In this document: one piece after another, positions 53,440-61,225 of the stretch
Numbering within the stretch: position 1 is the first letter of the stretch
Layout of the letters: every line of letters starts with the position of its first letter
From: Anaerocolumna jejuensis DSM 15929
GTDB taxonomy: Bacteria; Bacillota; Clostridia; Lachnospirales; Lachnospiraceae
Direction: 5' to 3'
Length of the DNA: 64,000 nt
Assembly (NCBI RefSeq): GCF_900142215.1
Contig: NZ_FRAC01000006.1
Coordinates: 583,854-647,853, forward strand
Notes under the pieces: generated by a model
What the model saw: the letters and a program-made list of their open reading frames with translations, nothing else
Database searches by the model: none
Told to the model about the DNA's origin: nothing
Position numbers and translations under genes: made by a program

Positions 53440-55258
53440 ATTTTCCTCCCTCCTGCACCAATGGCCGGAAAATCATATTCAGCTTCCCATCCTCCAGCCT
53501 GGAATTTACATACAGCTTCCATTTATCACTGCTATCGGGATAATCCGTATACTCGGCAAAGCTATGCCAGCGGGTTTCTTTACGGGCAGCCAGATGGGCT
53601 ATTACCGATCTGCAGAGTGTAAGACGTTCCTGCAGTTCTAATATGTAGACCAGCTCCTGCATCCCTGATGCTCCCAAAAGGCCGGATTGCTGTTCCAGCT
53701 TACGGATTCTGTCTTCAGCTATAACAAGAGACTTTTCTGAAAAGCGGTAATTAGAGCCAATTCCGCCTGCATACTCATCCATGACAGCCTGCATGGCTTC
53801 CTCCAATTCATCCGTAGTGCAGGGGGCCTGCGTGGAGTTTAAAAAGCCCTCCAGCCGGCGTTTCTTATTACAAGCCTCTTCCATATCTGGTGGAGTTATT
53901 TCACTCCCACTCCCGTTGCTTACCTCAAACCTGTCTGTGGTATTGCCATTGATAGTGGACTGTGAAAATGTTCTATCTTCACATTTGCTCCCGTTATGTC
54001 CCTCGGATTTATCTGCGGTATTGCCATTGATTATGGACTGCGAAAATGCTTCACTTTCACACCTTATATAGCCGGCTGCCGACTTTGCTGCAATTTCACC
54101 CTCTGCAAAGGCCCCTGTCACATATTTCTGGGGACAGCCCCCGGCAACATCTCCCGCCGCATATAACCCTCTGATGGTGGTCTCTCTGTTCACATCCACC
54201 CAGTAACCACTGGCGGTATGCCCGCCGACTATATAGGGCTCGGTACCCTCGATTTCCACATTTTTTCTGCCGGGTGTCTGCCTGCTTTCAATCCAGCGAA
54301 GAGTTTGACCGGGCGCCATATTAAGATAGGCTTTCTGCAAATCCTCCTCCTGGGTTTTGGTAATGCCTGCCGTTCGCAGATAGCATGGACCCCGTCCTTC
54401 CAGGTTCTCCGTCACCGTACCATATACCCTTTGGGAGGTGGTAATTCCATATTTTTGCTCATATACTTCACCTAGGGCATTGATCTGCCTTGCCCCCACC
54501 CCCTGGGCCAATGTCCCGGTGGGAGCAATGGTATCCTTGCACCGAAGGGCTATAAAGCGCATTTCAAGGGTAGTCATTTCTGCACCGCCACGGATGCCCA
54601 TTGCATACCCCGCACCTGTATTAAAGGGCGGGTACCACATTTTATGACGGGAAAATCCGGGATGGTTGGGCCTATATAATCCGGACGCACCACCTGTGGC
54701 ACAGAGTACAGCCTTTGCCGATATTACATATAAAACCGGCTCATCCACAGCAATGGCGTAAGCACCCTGAATCCGTCCCTGCTTTATGATATAGTCAAAC
54801 ACATTTACCCTGTTCAATACGGTAATCTGCGGACAGGAGGCAACGGCACCGGCTAGAATGGGCTTGATATTCTCTCCGTTTATTTTTATATTGCGGTTTC
54901 CCCGTGTAACATACTGCCCCTGTTCATCCTTCAGGATAGTCAGCCCCAAACGCTCCATTTTGGCAGCTGTTCGGTTCAGGCCCTCTGCCATAGTCCGCAG
55001 CAAATCATCACGGACGATGTCCTCCGCATCCCTGCGTGCATAATCTACATAATCCTCCGGAGTCTTTCCCGGCACTATATAGGCATTAATAGCATTGACT
55101 CCGGCGGCCAGGCAGCCGCTGCGTTTTATATTCGCTTTTTCTGCAATCAGTACATTCCCGCCGGACACTTCCGCAAAAGTCAAGGCCGCGTAACACCCCG
55201 CCGTACCACCACCTATAATCAGAAAGTCCGTGGTAAGTGCTTTTAGTTGCAGCTCCAT
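53429..55258 (-). CDS. aprA: Adenylyl-sulfate reductase alpha subunit-like flavoprotein (AprA-like)
   Basis: A 609-residue FAD enzyme of the fumarate reductase superfamily, reducing APS to sulfite plus AMP. The FAD fold starts with DFLIIGGGTAGCYAAL. Conserved parts include SGCLAAGVNAINAY, NTGAGYAMGIRGGAEMTTLEMRF and GGHTASGYWVDVN. The C-terminal FAD motif is GLYAAGDVAGG. Between about residues 398 and 450 there are two 26-residue repeats (see repeat entry) with no counterpart in ordinary AprA; they fall just after the second FAD motif. It leads the sulfur operon. Confidence 0.9.
   Translation of the reverse strand: MELQLKALTTDFLIIGGGTAGCYAALTFAEVSGGNVLIAEKANIKRSGCLAAGVNAINAYIVPGKTPEDYVDYARRDAEDIVRDDLLRTMAEGLNRTAAKMERLGLTILKDEQGQYVTRGNRNIKINGENIKPILAGAVASCPQITVLNRVNVFDYIIKQGRIQGAYAIAVDEPVLYVISAKAVLCATGGASGLYRPNHPGFSRHKMWYPPFNTGAGYAMGIRGGAEMTTLEMRFIALRCKDTIAPTGTLAQGVGARQINALGEVYEQKYGITTSQRVYGTVTENLEGRGPCYLRTAGITKTQEEDLQKAYLNMAPGQTLRWIESRQTPGRKNVEIEGTEPYIVGGHTASGYWVDVNRETTIRGLYAAGDVAGGCPQKYVTGAFAEGEIAAKSAAGYIRCESEAFSQSIINGNTADKSEGHNGSKCEDRTFSQSTINGNTTDRFEVSNGSGSEITPPDMEEACNKKRRLEGFLNSTQAPCTTDELEEAMQAVMDEYAGGIGSNYRFSEKSLVIAEDRIRKLEQQSGLLGASGMQELVYILELQERLTLCRSVIAHLAARKETRWHSFAEYTDYPDSSDKWKLYVNSRLEDGKLNMIFRPLVQEGGKYEH
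53910..54065 (-). repeat. Tandem 78-bp repeat inside aprA
   Basis: Two in-frame copies (53910-53987 and 53988-54065) share about 75-80 percent of bases. They encode RCESEAFSQSIINGNTADKS... and KCEDRTFSQSTINGNTTDRF..., each 26 residues. The frame is open throughout. Confidence 0.9.
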
Positions 55259-55337
55259 GCAATCACCTACTTTATATATTTATTTAATATGCTATTACTA
55301 ATTCTATATGGTATATTTCTGAAAATCCAGAGCCGAT

Positions 55338-55349
55338 TACGCAAACGTT
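55338..55349. promoter_or_regulatory. Candidate LacI-type operator 1
   Basis: TACGCAAACGTT in the spacer between aprA and the divergent LacI-type gene. It has the AACGTT core typical of LacI-family sites. An identical word lies 67 bp further right. Confidence 0.65.
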
Positions 55350-55404
55350 ACACAAGAAAGCATTTAAAAGGCTGCTAAAAGGTGCCTAAAATCAAGGCTG
55401 AATC

Positions 55405-55416
55405 TACGCAAACGTT
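55405..55416. promoter_or_regulatory. Candidate LacI-type operator 2
   Basis: TACGCAAACGTT, identical to operator 1. It lies 14 bp before the -35 box of the LacI-type gene. Confidence 0.65.
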
Positions 55417-55430
55417 TTACAAATTTTCAC

Positions 55431-55459
55431 TTGAAATTTATTCCAGGATATCATATCAT
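55431..55459 (+). promoter_or_regulatory. Promoter of the LacI-type regulator
   Basis: TTGAAA (55431-55436) and TATCAT (55454-55459) are 17 bp apart. Confidence 0.65.
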
Positions 55460-55504
55460 ATTAAACATATATATTTAATATTATTTCTGTGAGGAGATTC
55501 CGGT

Positions 55505-56542
55505 ATGACATTAAAAGAAGTAGCGGCACTGGCCGGGGTATCTGTTTCTACCGTATCACGGATTATCAACTCCCCGGATGACAGCTTTGCCCGGAAGGAG
55601 GTACGGGACCGGGTTTGGTCAATTATCAAGGAAACAGGTTATACCCCTAATTTAAATGCCAAAGAGTTAAAGTGCGGAAAAATAAAGGAGCAGAAATCAT
55701 CAGACGGTGCCTTAGCCTGTATTTTGGGCAGAACCAGGACCTTGGAGGATGATCCGTTTTTTGCCCAGCTCGCAAGAGTCATTGAGCAGCAGGCAATGGA
55801 ACAGGGATATCCCGTACGGTTTTCTTATTCGGTTTTTGACATGAAGCCGAACTCCATACCGGAAGAAACAAGTTCTTTCAAAGCGGATGGTGCTATTATT
55901 CTTGGGCGGGTTAACAAAAATTATATGGACTTTTTGGAAAAGCGCTATAAAAATCTCGTCTATGTGGGCCGTAATATCATTTCTGCCAGCTGTGACCAGG
56001 TCATCTGCAACGGATATGAGGCGACTCAAATTGCAATGAAGCATTTGATTGCTTACGGTCACCGGAGAATCGGCTATATCGGAGAGATCTCCGGCGAGGT
56101 GAGGTACCAGGCATATCTTGATACCCTTCGCGAGCATGGACTGGCATTTTCCCCGGGCCTTGTAAGCAATTGCCCTCAAAACGGAGCCGGCGGTTACCAG
56201 GGTGCCGACTATCTGCTTAACACAGCAAAGCCTCTTCCCACCGCCATTTTCTGTGCAACCGACATTGCTGCTATTGCTGCTCTGCGCCGCTTTACGGAGT
56301 CAAAAATAAAAGTACCGGAACAGCTTTCCATTATCAGCATGGATAATATTGAACTTTCCGGCTATGTTTCCCCCATGCTGACCACCGTGGGGATGCCAAT
56401 CGTTGAAATGGGAAATATTGCAGTACAGACTCTGCTTAACAGAATCCATAAGCGGCACAGACTGCCTATGCAAATCTTTTTGCCCAACAAGCTGGCAATC
56501 CGTGAAAGCGTTGCAAATTTAAATGCCGGAGCATACATATAA
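55505..56542 (+). CDS. LacI-family transcriptional regulator, candidate sulfur regulator
   Basis: A 345-residue regulator. The N-terminal helix-turn-helix is TLKEVAALAGVSVSTVSRII and the hinge helix region is near residues 48-60. A periplasmic-binding-type domain (about 65-340) has the GHRRIGYIGEISGEVRYQAY motif and the C-terminal VGMPIVEMGNIAVQTLLNRI. It is divergent from aprA, with the uptake operon downstream convergent. LacI proteins usually sense sugars; the setting suggests a sulfur compound instead (inference). GAGGAG lies seven bases before the ATG. Confidence 0.88.
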   Translation: MTLKEVAALAGVSVSTVSRIINSPDDSFARKEVRDRVWSIIKETGYTPNLNAKELKCGKIKEQKSSDGALACILGRTRTLEDDPFFAQLARVIEQQAMEQGYPVRFSYSVFDMKPNSIPEETSSFKADGAIILGRVNKNYMDFLEKRYKNLVYVGRNIISASCDQVICNGYEATQIAMKHLIAYGHRRIGYIGEISGEVRYQAYLDTLREHGLAFSPGLVSNCPQNGAGGYQGADYLLNTAKPLPTAIFCATDIAAIAALRRFTESKIKVPEQLSIISMDNIELSGYVSPMLTTVGMPIVEMGNIAVQTLLNRIHKRHRLPMQIFLPNKLAIRESVANLNAGAYI

Positions 56543-56571
56543 AGGGAGCTGTTGCAAAATGAAGCTCCCTT
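56542..56571. terminator. Bidirectional terminator
   Basis: AAGGGAGCT pairs with AGCTCCCTT between the convergent LacI-type gene and cysA; T-rich sequence follows on both sides. Confidence 0.8.
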
Positions 56572-56584
56572 CCTTTTGTCCGGA

Positions 56585-57643
56585 TCAGATTGTGAAAGTA
56601 CTGCCGGATTTGAATGCCATATTTTCCACCAGCCGCACCTGATTGTCATTATAAAGATACAGCCGGTAAATTAAAATACTGACCTCTTCCCCCACGGCAA
56701 TCACATCGTCTTCCAGAGAATGGTACGTGATGAATTTTAATTCTCCCACAGCAAGCCGTAATTCCAGCATATTACCCCGAAAGAAAACCGCTTCCACTAT
56801 CCCCCTCTCTGAAGCATGGGGATACACCTCCCGGTCCATCTTGGTAACACGCACAAATTCCGGCCTGATTATGGCTTTTATGTAGCTTTCATCCATTTCA
56901 AAGCCATGAAGCCGGCCATAATTTTCAATTACCGTAGATTCTCCTATGAATTTGGCAGCAAAGGGGGTGGCAGGATTTTTATAAATATCTATGGGTGTTC
57001 CGATTTGTTCAATCCTGCCGCTGTTGGTGATAATAATTTCGTCTGCGACCTCCACTGCTTCTTCCTGGTCATGGGTAACAAAAATACTTGTGATGCCCAC
57101 CTTATTGATCGTATCCCTTAACCAGGTACGCAATTCCTTGCGAATTTTTGCATCAATAGCAGCAAAGGGCTCGTCAAGCAGCAATAAATGAGGATTTGGT
57201 GCCAGAGCACGGGCAAAGGCCACCCGTTGCTTTTGTCCGCCGGAAAGCTGATGAGGCCGGCGCCTTTCCAGTCCTTCCAAGCCTACCAGCTTTATCAATT
57301 CATTTACCCGCTCCCGAATGAAGGCTTTGTCTTTCTTCTGCACCTCAAGCCCAAAAGCAATGTTATCAAATACCGTCATATAACGAAACAGGGCATAGCT
57401 CTGAAACACAAAGCCGATTCCCCTGCTGCTGGCAGAAAGGTTATTCACCCGCTGCCCGTCAATGATAATGTCTCCGCCATCCGGTGTTTCCAATCCGGCA
57501 ATCATACGTAAAATCGTAGTTTTACCGCTGCCGGAGGGTCCAAGTAGCCCTATCAGCTTTCCTTTTTCAATGGAAAAGCTGACATTATCCGCCGCCTGAA
57601 AGCTGCCGAATCTTTTGTTAATGTTCCGGAGTTCTACATACAT
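56585..57643 (-). CDS. cysA: Sulfate/thiosulfate ABC transporter ATPase CysA
   Basis: A 352-residue ATPase. Walker A GPSGSGKTT, signature LSGGQKQRVAFARAL, Walker B LLLLDEPFAAID and switch THDQEEAVEVAD. The C-terminal TOBE-like domain (about 240-345) is present. It is the last gene of sbp-cysT-cysW-cysA; its ATG lies three bases after the cysW stop. Confidence 0.93.
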   Translation of the reverse strand: MYVELRNINKRFGSFQAADNVSFSIEKGKLIGLLGPSGSGKTTILRMIAGLETPDGGDIIIDGQRVNNLSASSRGIGFVFQSYALFRYMTVFDNIAFGLEVQKKDKAFIRERVNELIKLVGLEGLERRRPHQLSGGQKQRVAFARALAPNPHLLLLDEPFAAIDAKIRKELRTWLRDTINKVGITSIFVTHDQEEAVEVADEIIITNSGRIEQIGTPIDIYKNPATPFAAKFIGESTVIENYGRLHGFEMDESYIKAIIRPEFVRVTKMDREVYPHASERGIVEAVFFRGNMLELRLAVGELKFITYHSLEDDVIAVGEEVSILIYRLYLYNDNQVRLVENMAFKSGSTFTI

Positions 57644-57646
57644 AAC

Positions 57647-58456
57647 TTATCTCTCCTCTCTCTTGACGCGGTATTCCACGATGTTACGCAAAATAAGTAT
57701 TATGATTGCAATTACCACCAAAATAGAGGAAACGGCAAAGGCGGCTGTGAGCTTGAATTCATTGAACAGAATTTCCACATGGAGAGGAAGTGTATTGGTC
57801 TTTCCCCGCAAATGCCCCGATACCACCGAAACTGCACCAAATTCTCCCAGGCTGCGGGCGGTACAGAGAATCACTCCATATAGCAGTCCCCATTTAATAT
57901 GGGGCAGAGTAACCTTAAAAAAAATACGCAGTCCCTTTGCCCCCATGAGGGCAGCTGCTTCCTCCTCCTCACTTCCCTGTGCCTCCATCAATGGAATCAG
58001 CTCACGGGATACAAAGGGAAAGGTAACAAAAATAGTAGCCAATACGATACCTGGCACGGCAAAGACAATTTTCATATTCCAGGTCTCCAAAAGGGGGTAA
58101 GCCCATCCAATCCGCCCGAATACGAGAATAAACACCAACCCTGCAATAATAGGGGAGATGGAAAATGGAATGTCAATTAACGTAGTGAGGATCTGTTTGC
58201 CCCTGAAATTAAACTTGGCAATGGCCCAGGCTGCAAATACTCCAAATATGGTATTGACTATGACCGTAATTCCGGTTGTGAACAGTGTCAGCTTCAGCGC
58301 CTTAACCGCATACTCATCGGTCACCGCTTCCGAAAAGGCCGCAATACCCTGTCTTAAGGCATAGACCAGCACTGTGGCAAGCGGTAAAACAAGCATGACA
58401 ATCAAAAACATGGCGCCCAGAAGAATAAGTATTACCTTGACTTTATGCTGCTTCAA
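57647..58456 (-). CDS. cysW: Sulfate ABC transporter permease CysW
   Basis: A 269-residue permease with six membrane helices and the cytoplasmic EAA loop EEEEAAALMGAKGLRIFFKVTLP. It lies five bases after cysT and pairs with it to form the membrane channel. Confidence 0.92.
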   Translation of the reverse strand: MKQHKVKVILILLGAMFLIVMLVLPLATVLVYALRQGIAAFSEAVTDEYAVKALKLTLFTTGITVIVNTIFGVFAAWAIAKFNFRGKQILTTLIDIPFSISPIIAGLVFILVFGRIGWAYPLLETWNMKIVFAVPGIVLATIFVTFPFVSRELIPLMEAQGSEEEEAAALMGAKGLRIFFKVTLPHIKWGLLYGVILCTARSLGEFGAVSVVSGHLRGKTNTLPLHVEILFNEFKLTAAFAVSSILVVIAIIILILRNIVEYRVKREER

Positions 58457-58461
58457 TATAG

Positions 58462-59307
58462 TTACCCCCTCGCAATCTTATTAATTCCAGCCTGAAGCAG
58501 GTTGATGCCAAACAACAGGAGAAAGGCAAAAACCACCATTACCAGGGCAATGGATGTGGCAGCCGCATAATTGAACTGCTCCAGCTTATTCATGATAATC
58601 AAAGGTGTAATCTGGGTTTTATAAGGAATATTTCCGGCTATGAACACCACGCTGCCGTATTCACCGATACAGCGGGCAAAAGCCAATCCAAACCCCGTAA
58701 GGGCAGCAGGCAGGATTTCCGGAAATACCACCTTAAAAAAGATACGGGTACGACTGGCTCCCAGGGCCAGGGCTGCTTCCTCGTACTGCGGATCCAGCTT
58801 TTCAAGTACCGGCTGGATGGAGCGAACCACAAAAGGAATCCCTATAAATATCATGGCAATTACGATACCGGCAGGAGTATAGGAGATTTTAATGCCGATT
58901 TTATCAAACCAGCTGCCAATCCATCCCTTATCCGAGTACAGGGTGGTCAGTGAAATACCGGCAACCGCAGTGGGCAAGGCAAAAGGCAGCTCAATCAGTC
59001 CGTCTAAAATCCTCCGAAACGGGAATGTATAACGGGTCAGTATCCACGCAAGGAGAATTCCAAATATCACATTTACCGTAGTAGCTGCCGCCGCGCAGGA
59101 AAGGCTCACTTTATAGGTTGCTACCGTCTGCCTGTCGGTAACAACCCGCCAAAAGTCCCCGAAATTGGAGCCTGAAAGGGCAAGAAGCACCGAAAACAAC
59201 GGAAGCAGTACAATCAGGCTTAGCATGGTCAGTGTAATTCCCATGGAGAGTCCAAAGCCCGGTATCACGTTATTCTTTCTATTTCCAGATTTTATAAGAT
59301 GAAACAA
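58462..59307 (-). CDS. cysT: Sulfate ABC transporter permease CysT
   Basis: A 281-residue permease with six membrane helices and the EAA loop EEAALALGASRTRIFFKVVFPE. CysT is distinguished from CysW by LTRYTFPFRRILDGLIELPFALPT and the IPYKTQITPLIIMNKLEQF end part. The gap from sbp is 48 bp. Confidence 0.92.
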   Translation of the reverse strand: MFHLIKSGNRKNNVIPGFGLSMGITLTMLSLIVLLPLFSVLLALSGSNFGDFWRVVTDRQTVATYKVSLSCAAAATTVNVIFGILLAWILTRYTFPFRRILDGLIELPFALPTAVAGISLTTLYSDKGWIGSWFDKIGIKISYTPAGIVIAMIFIGIPFVVRSIQPVLEKLDPQYEEAALALGASRTRIFFKVVFPEILPAALTGFGLAFARCIGEYGSVVFIAGNIPYKTQITPLIIMNKLEQFNYAAATSIALVMVVFAFLLLFGINLLQAGINKIARG

Positions 59308-59355
59308 GTGTTAATCCCCCCTATTTGGATTTTATGCAACGAGCTGCAGCAAGCC

Positions 59356-60414
59356 TTATTTCTGATATATCTGATCAAATATGGCACCATCTGCAAAGAA
59401 TTTTTCCGACGCTTTTGCCCATCCTCCGAAATCATCGTCAATGTTGACCAGTTCGATGTTCAGATCAAAAGTACCGCTGAATTCCTTCAAAATATCAGGA
59501 TTGGACGGACGGTAATAATTTTGTCCTTCCAGCCGCTGGGCCTCCTCTGAGTAAAGGTATTCAAGATAAGCTTTGGAAACCTCTTCCGTACCGTGTTTTT
59601 TGACATTGGTATCCACCACCGCCACGGACGGCTGTGCAAGAATGCTTAGGGACGGCGTTATAATCTCAAAATCATCCGGGTGCTCCTTTAGAGAAAGGAA
59701 GGCTTCATTTTCCCAAGCCAGCAATACATCCCCCTGCCCGTTCTCCACAAAGGTAGTGGTAGCTCCCCGGGCACCGGAATCCAATACAGATACATTAGAA
59801 TACAGGGCTTTCATAAAATCCTTGGTTTTGTCTTCGTCACCGGCAAATTTCCTGTTGGCATAAGCCCAAGCTGCGAGAAAATTCCACCTTGCCCCGCCGG
59901 AACTCTTTGGGTCGGGTGTGATAATTTCTACGCCGGACTTTACGATGTCATCCCAATCCTTTAGGTTTTTGGGATTGCCTTTGCGGACTAAAAATACAAT
60001 CGTAGAGGTATAGGGAGCACTGTTCTTTGGAAATTCCTTCACCCAGCCTTCTTCTATCAGGCCGGCCTTACGTATTTCATCAACATCTCCCTCCAGGGCT
60101 AAGGTTACCACATCGGCTTCATTGCCTTCCAGCACCGAACGTGCCTGCTTGCCGGAACCGCCGTGGGACTGGACAATCTCTACCTTCTGACCCTTTTCCT
60201 TCTCCCAGTAGGATTGAAAAAGCTTGTTGTACTGTTCATAAAGCTCCCGTGTAGGGTCGTAGGAAACATTGGTGATAGTCACTTCTGCAGAAGAAGCTTT
60301 CCCTCCTGCCTTTAAAGCTGCTTTACCAGAGCAGCCGCCCAAAAAGCTTGTAATTAAAACCAGAACAATTGCAAACACCATTGTCTTTCTTAACGTAAGA
60401 AATGTGCATTTCAT
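59356..60414 (-). CDS. sbp: Sulfate-binding lipoprotein Sbp
   Basis: A 352-residue lipoprotein. The signal peptide ends in the lipobox FLGGC (Cys about residue 28). The sulfate-binding fold shows ITNVSYDPTRELYEQYN, QSHGGSGKQARSVLEG, TPDPKSSGGARWNFLAAW and GQGDVLLAWENEAF, the motifs lining the sulfate pocket. GAGGGGG lies nine to ten bases before the ATG. It is the first full gene of the uptake operon, 23 bp after a small leader ORF. Confidence 0.94.
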   Translation of the reverse strand: MKCTFLTLRKTMVFAIVLVLITSFLGGCSGKAALKAGGKASSAEVTITNVSYDPTRELYEQYNKLFQSYWEKEKGQKVEIVQSHGGSGKQARSVLEGNEADVVTLALEGDVDEIRKAGLIEEGWVKEFPKNSAPYTSTIVFLVRKGNPKNLKDWDDIVKSGVEIITPDPKSSGGARWNFLAAWAYANRKFAGDEDKTKDFMKALYSNVSVLDSGARGATTTFVENGQGDVLLAWENEAFLSLKEHPDDFEIITPSLSILAQPSVAVVDTNVKKHGTEEVSKAYLEYLYSEEAQRLEGQNYYRPSNPDILKEFSGTFDLNIELVNIDDDFGGWAKASEKFFADGAIFDQIYQK

Positions 60415-60437
60415 AAATAGAACTCCCCCTCATAATT

Positions 60438-60557
60438 TTATACTGGATTGTTTGAAATATGGTTCAGAATACTGTCACCGCTTTCCCTTCGGTGTGCGAT
60501 GACCGAAATGATACAACATCGAAAATATGCTGTGATAAACATCGTTTTGTTCAGCAT
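60438..60557 (-). CDS. Candidate cysteine leader peptide ORF (39 codons)
   Basis: The ATG at 60557 has GAGGTGG about ten bases upstream; the frame runs 39 codons to TAA, 23 bp before sbp. The peptide is MLNKTMFITAYFRCCIISVI and onward; codons 14-15 are consecutive Cys (TGT TGT). Right after them the RNA can form either TTCGGT/ACCGAA or GTCATCGC/GCGGTGAC, which overlap and exclude each other. This is the layout of a ribosome-stalling attenuator sensing Cys-tRNA. It is inferred from one sequence; conservation is not tested. Confidence 0.6.
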   Translation of the reverse strand: MLNKTMFITAYFRCCIISVIAHRRESGDSILNHISNNPV

Positions 60558-60649
60558 AATAAATGCTCCACCTCAATTCATATTATATCTATAAGTTTAC
60601 TATGTAATATTACTCTATTAGTCTGGGGGGTGCAATGTAAAATTAAGCA

Positions 60650-60661
60650 ATCGTTTGCGTA
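60650..60661. promoter_or_regulatory. Candidate LacI-type operator 3
   Basis: ATCGTTTGCGTA, the reverse complement of the aprA/lacI motif with one mismatch, upstream of the leader ORF and sbp. Confidence 0.6.
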
Positions 60662-60752
60662 ATATGCCTCGGCATTGCTTGGTTATGCAGGGGAAGGATT
60701 TTATATTTTAATAGATTTATTGATTCAACTTGAATAAATAGAAATGGTCATA

Positions 60753-60792
60753 AATACTGAGCATATCAAGGAAATGATATGCCCAGCATTTA
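60753..60792 (-). terminator. Terminator-like hairpin after the ferredoxin operon
   Basis: AAATGCTGGGCATATCA pairs with TGATATGCTCAGTATTT on the minus strand, 139 bp past the ferredoxin stop. Only TTTATGACC follows, so termination is plausible but not certain. The rest of the spacer 60558-60931 shows no gene. Confidence 0.6.
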
Positions 60793-60931
60793 TATATAGA
60801 ATATGAAACAGAAAAGTATAACTAAGATATGGCTTTGGTATTTATTAAAAAATTAATAAAAGAAACTATTAAAAACTACATTTTAAAGTATTACACAGTA
60901 TTATATTCTGCCGCAAGACTGTACCATGTTT

Positions 60932-61225
60932 TTACTCCGTCACAAGGTCCCTTACTACTTTTCCATTTTTCGGCTCTATGGTTATTGTGTCCTGGGAACT
61001 GTCCACCTTCTCCATACAGGCTAAAACCGTTCTGCCGTTTAGCTTCACCGCGCACCTTCCGCAAATTCCCTGGTTACAGGTACTGTGCTTATAATATGCC
61101 AAAGTGTGGTCAAGATTCTCATAGATATCATCCAGGATATCCATGACAGTAGTCTCACCGGACTTTACCTCTACCTGGTATTCTTCAAATTCTTCCCTGT
61201 CACTTCTTGCTATTAAGATTTTCAA
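60932..61225 (-). CDS. 2Fe-2S ferredoxin-like electron carrier (SdhB/FrdB N-domain type)
   Basis: A 97-residue protein, TTG start at 61225 with GGGAGG eight bases upstream. The longer frame to 61456 lies inside the flavoprotein gene and is not needed. The plant-type 2Fe-2S motif is HSTCNQGICGRCAVKLNGRTVLAC (three Cys then one). It has only the N-terminal domain of SdhB/FrdB; the 4Fe-4S/3Fe-4S domain is missing. It overlaps the flavoprotein gene by 26 bases, so the two are translationally coupled and probably form one enzyme. Confidence 0.85.
   Translation of the reverse strand: MKILIARSDREEFEEYQVEVKSGETTVMDILDDIYENLDHTLAYYKHSTCNQGICGRCAVKLNGRTVLACMEKVDSSQDTITIEPKNGKVVRDLVTE

Noticed and set aside
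53164..53622. 152-codon plus-strand ORF
   Set aside because: Antisense to aprB/aprA, where the 4Fe-4S motifs are on the other strand.
55259..55504. T-box or SAM riboswitch before aprA
   Set aside because: No AGGGTGGNACCGCG word or SAM-type core was seen; the operator-like sites explain the conserved-looking words better.
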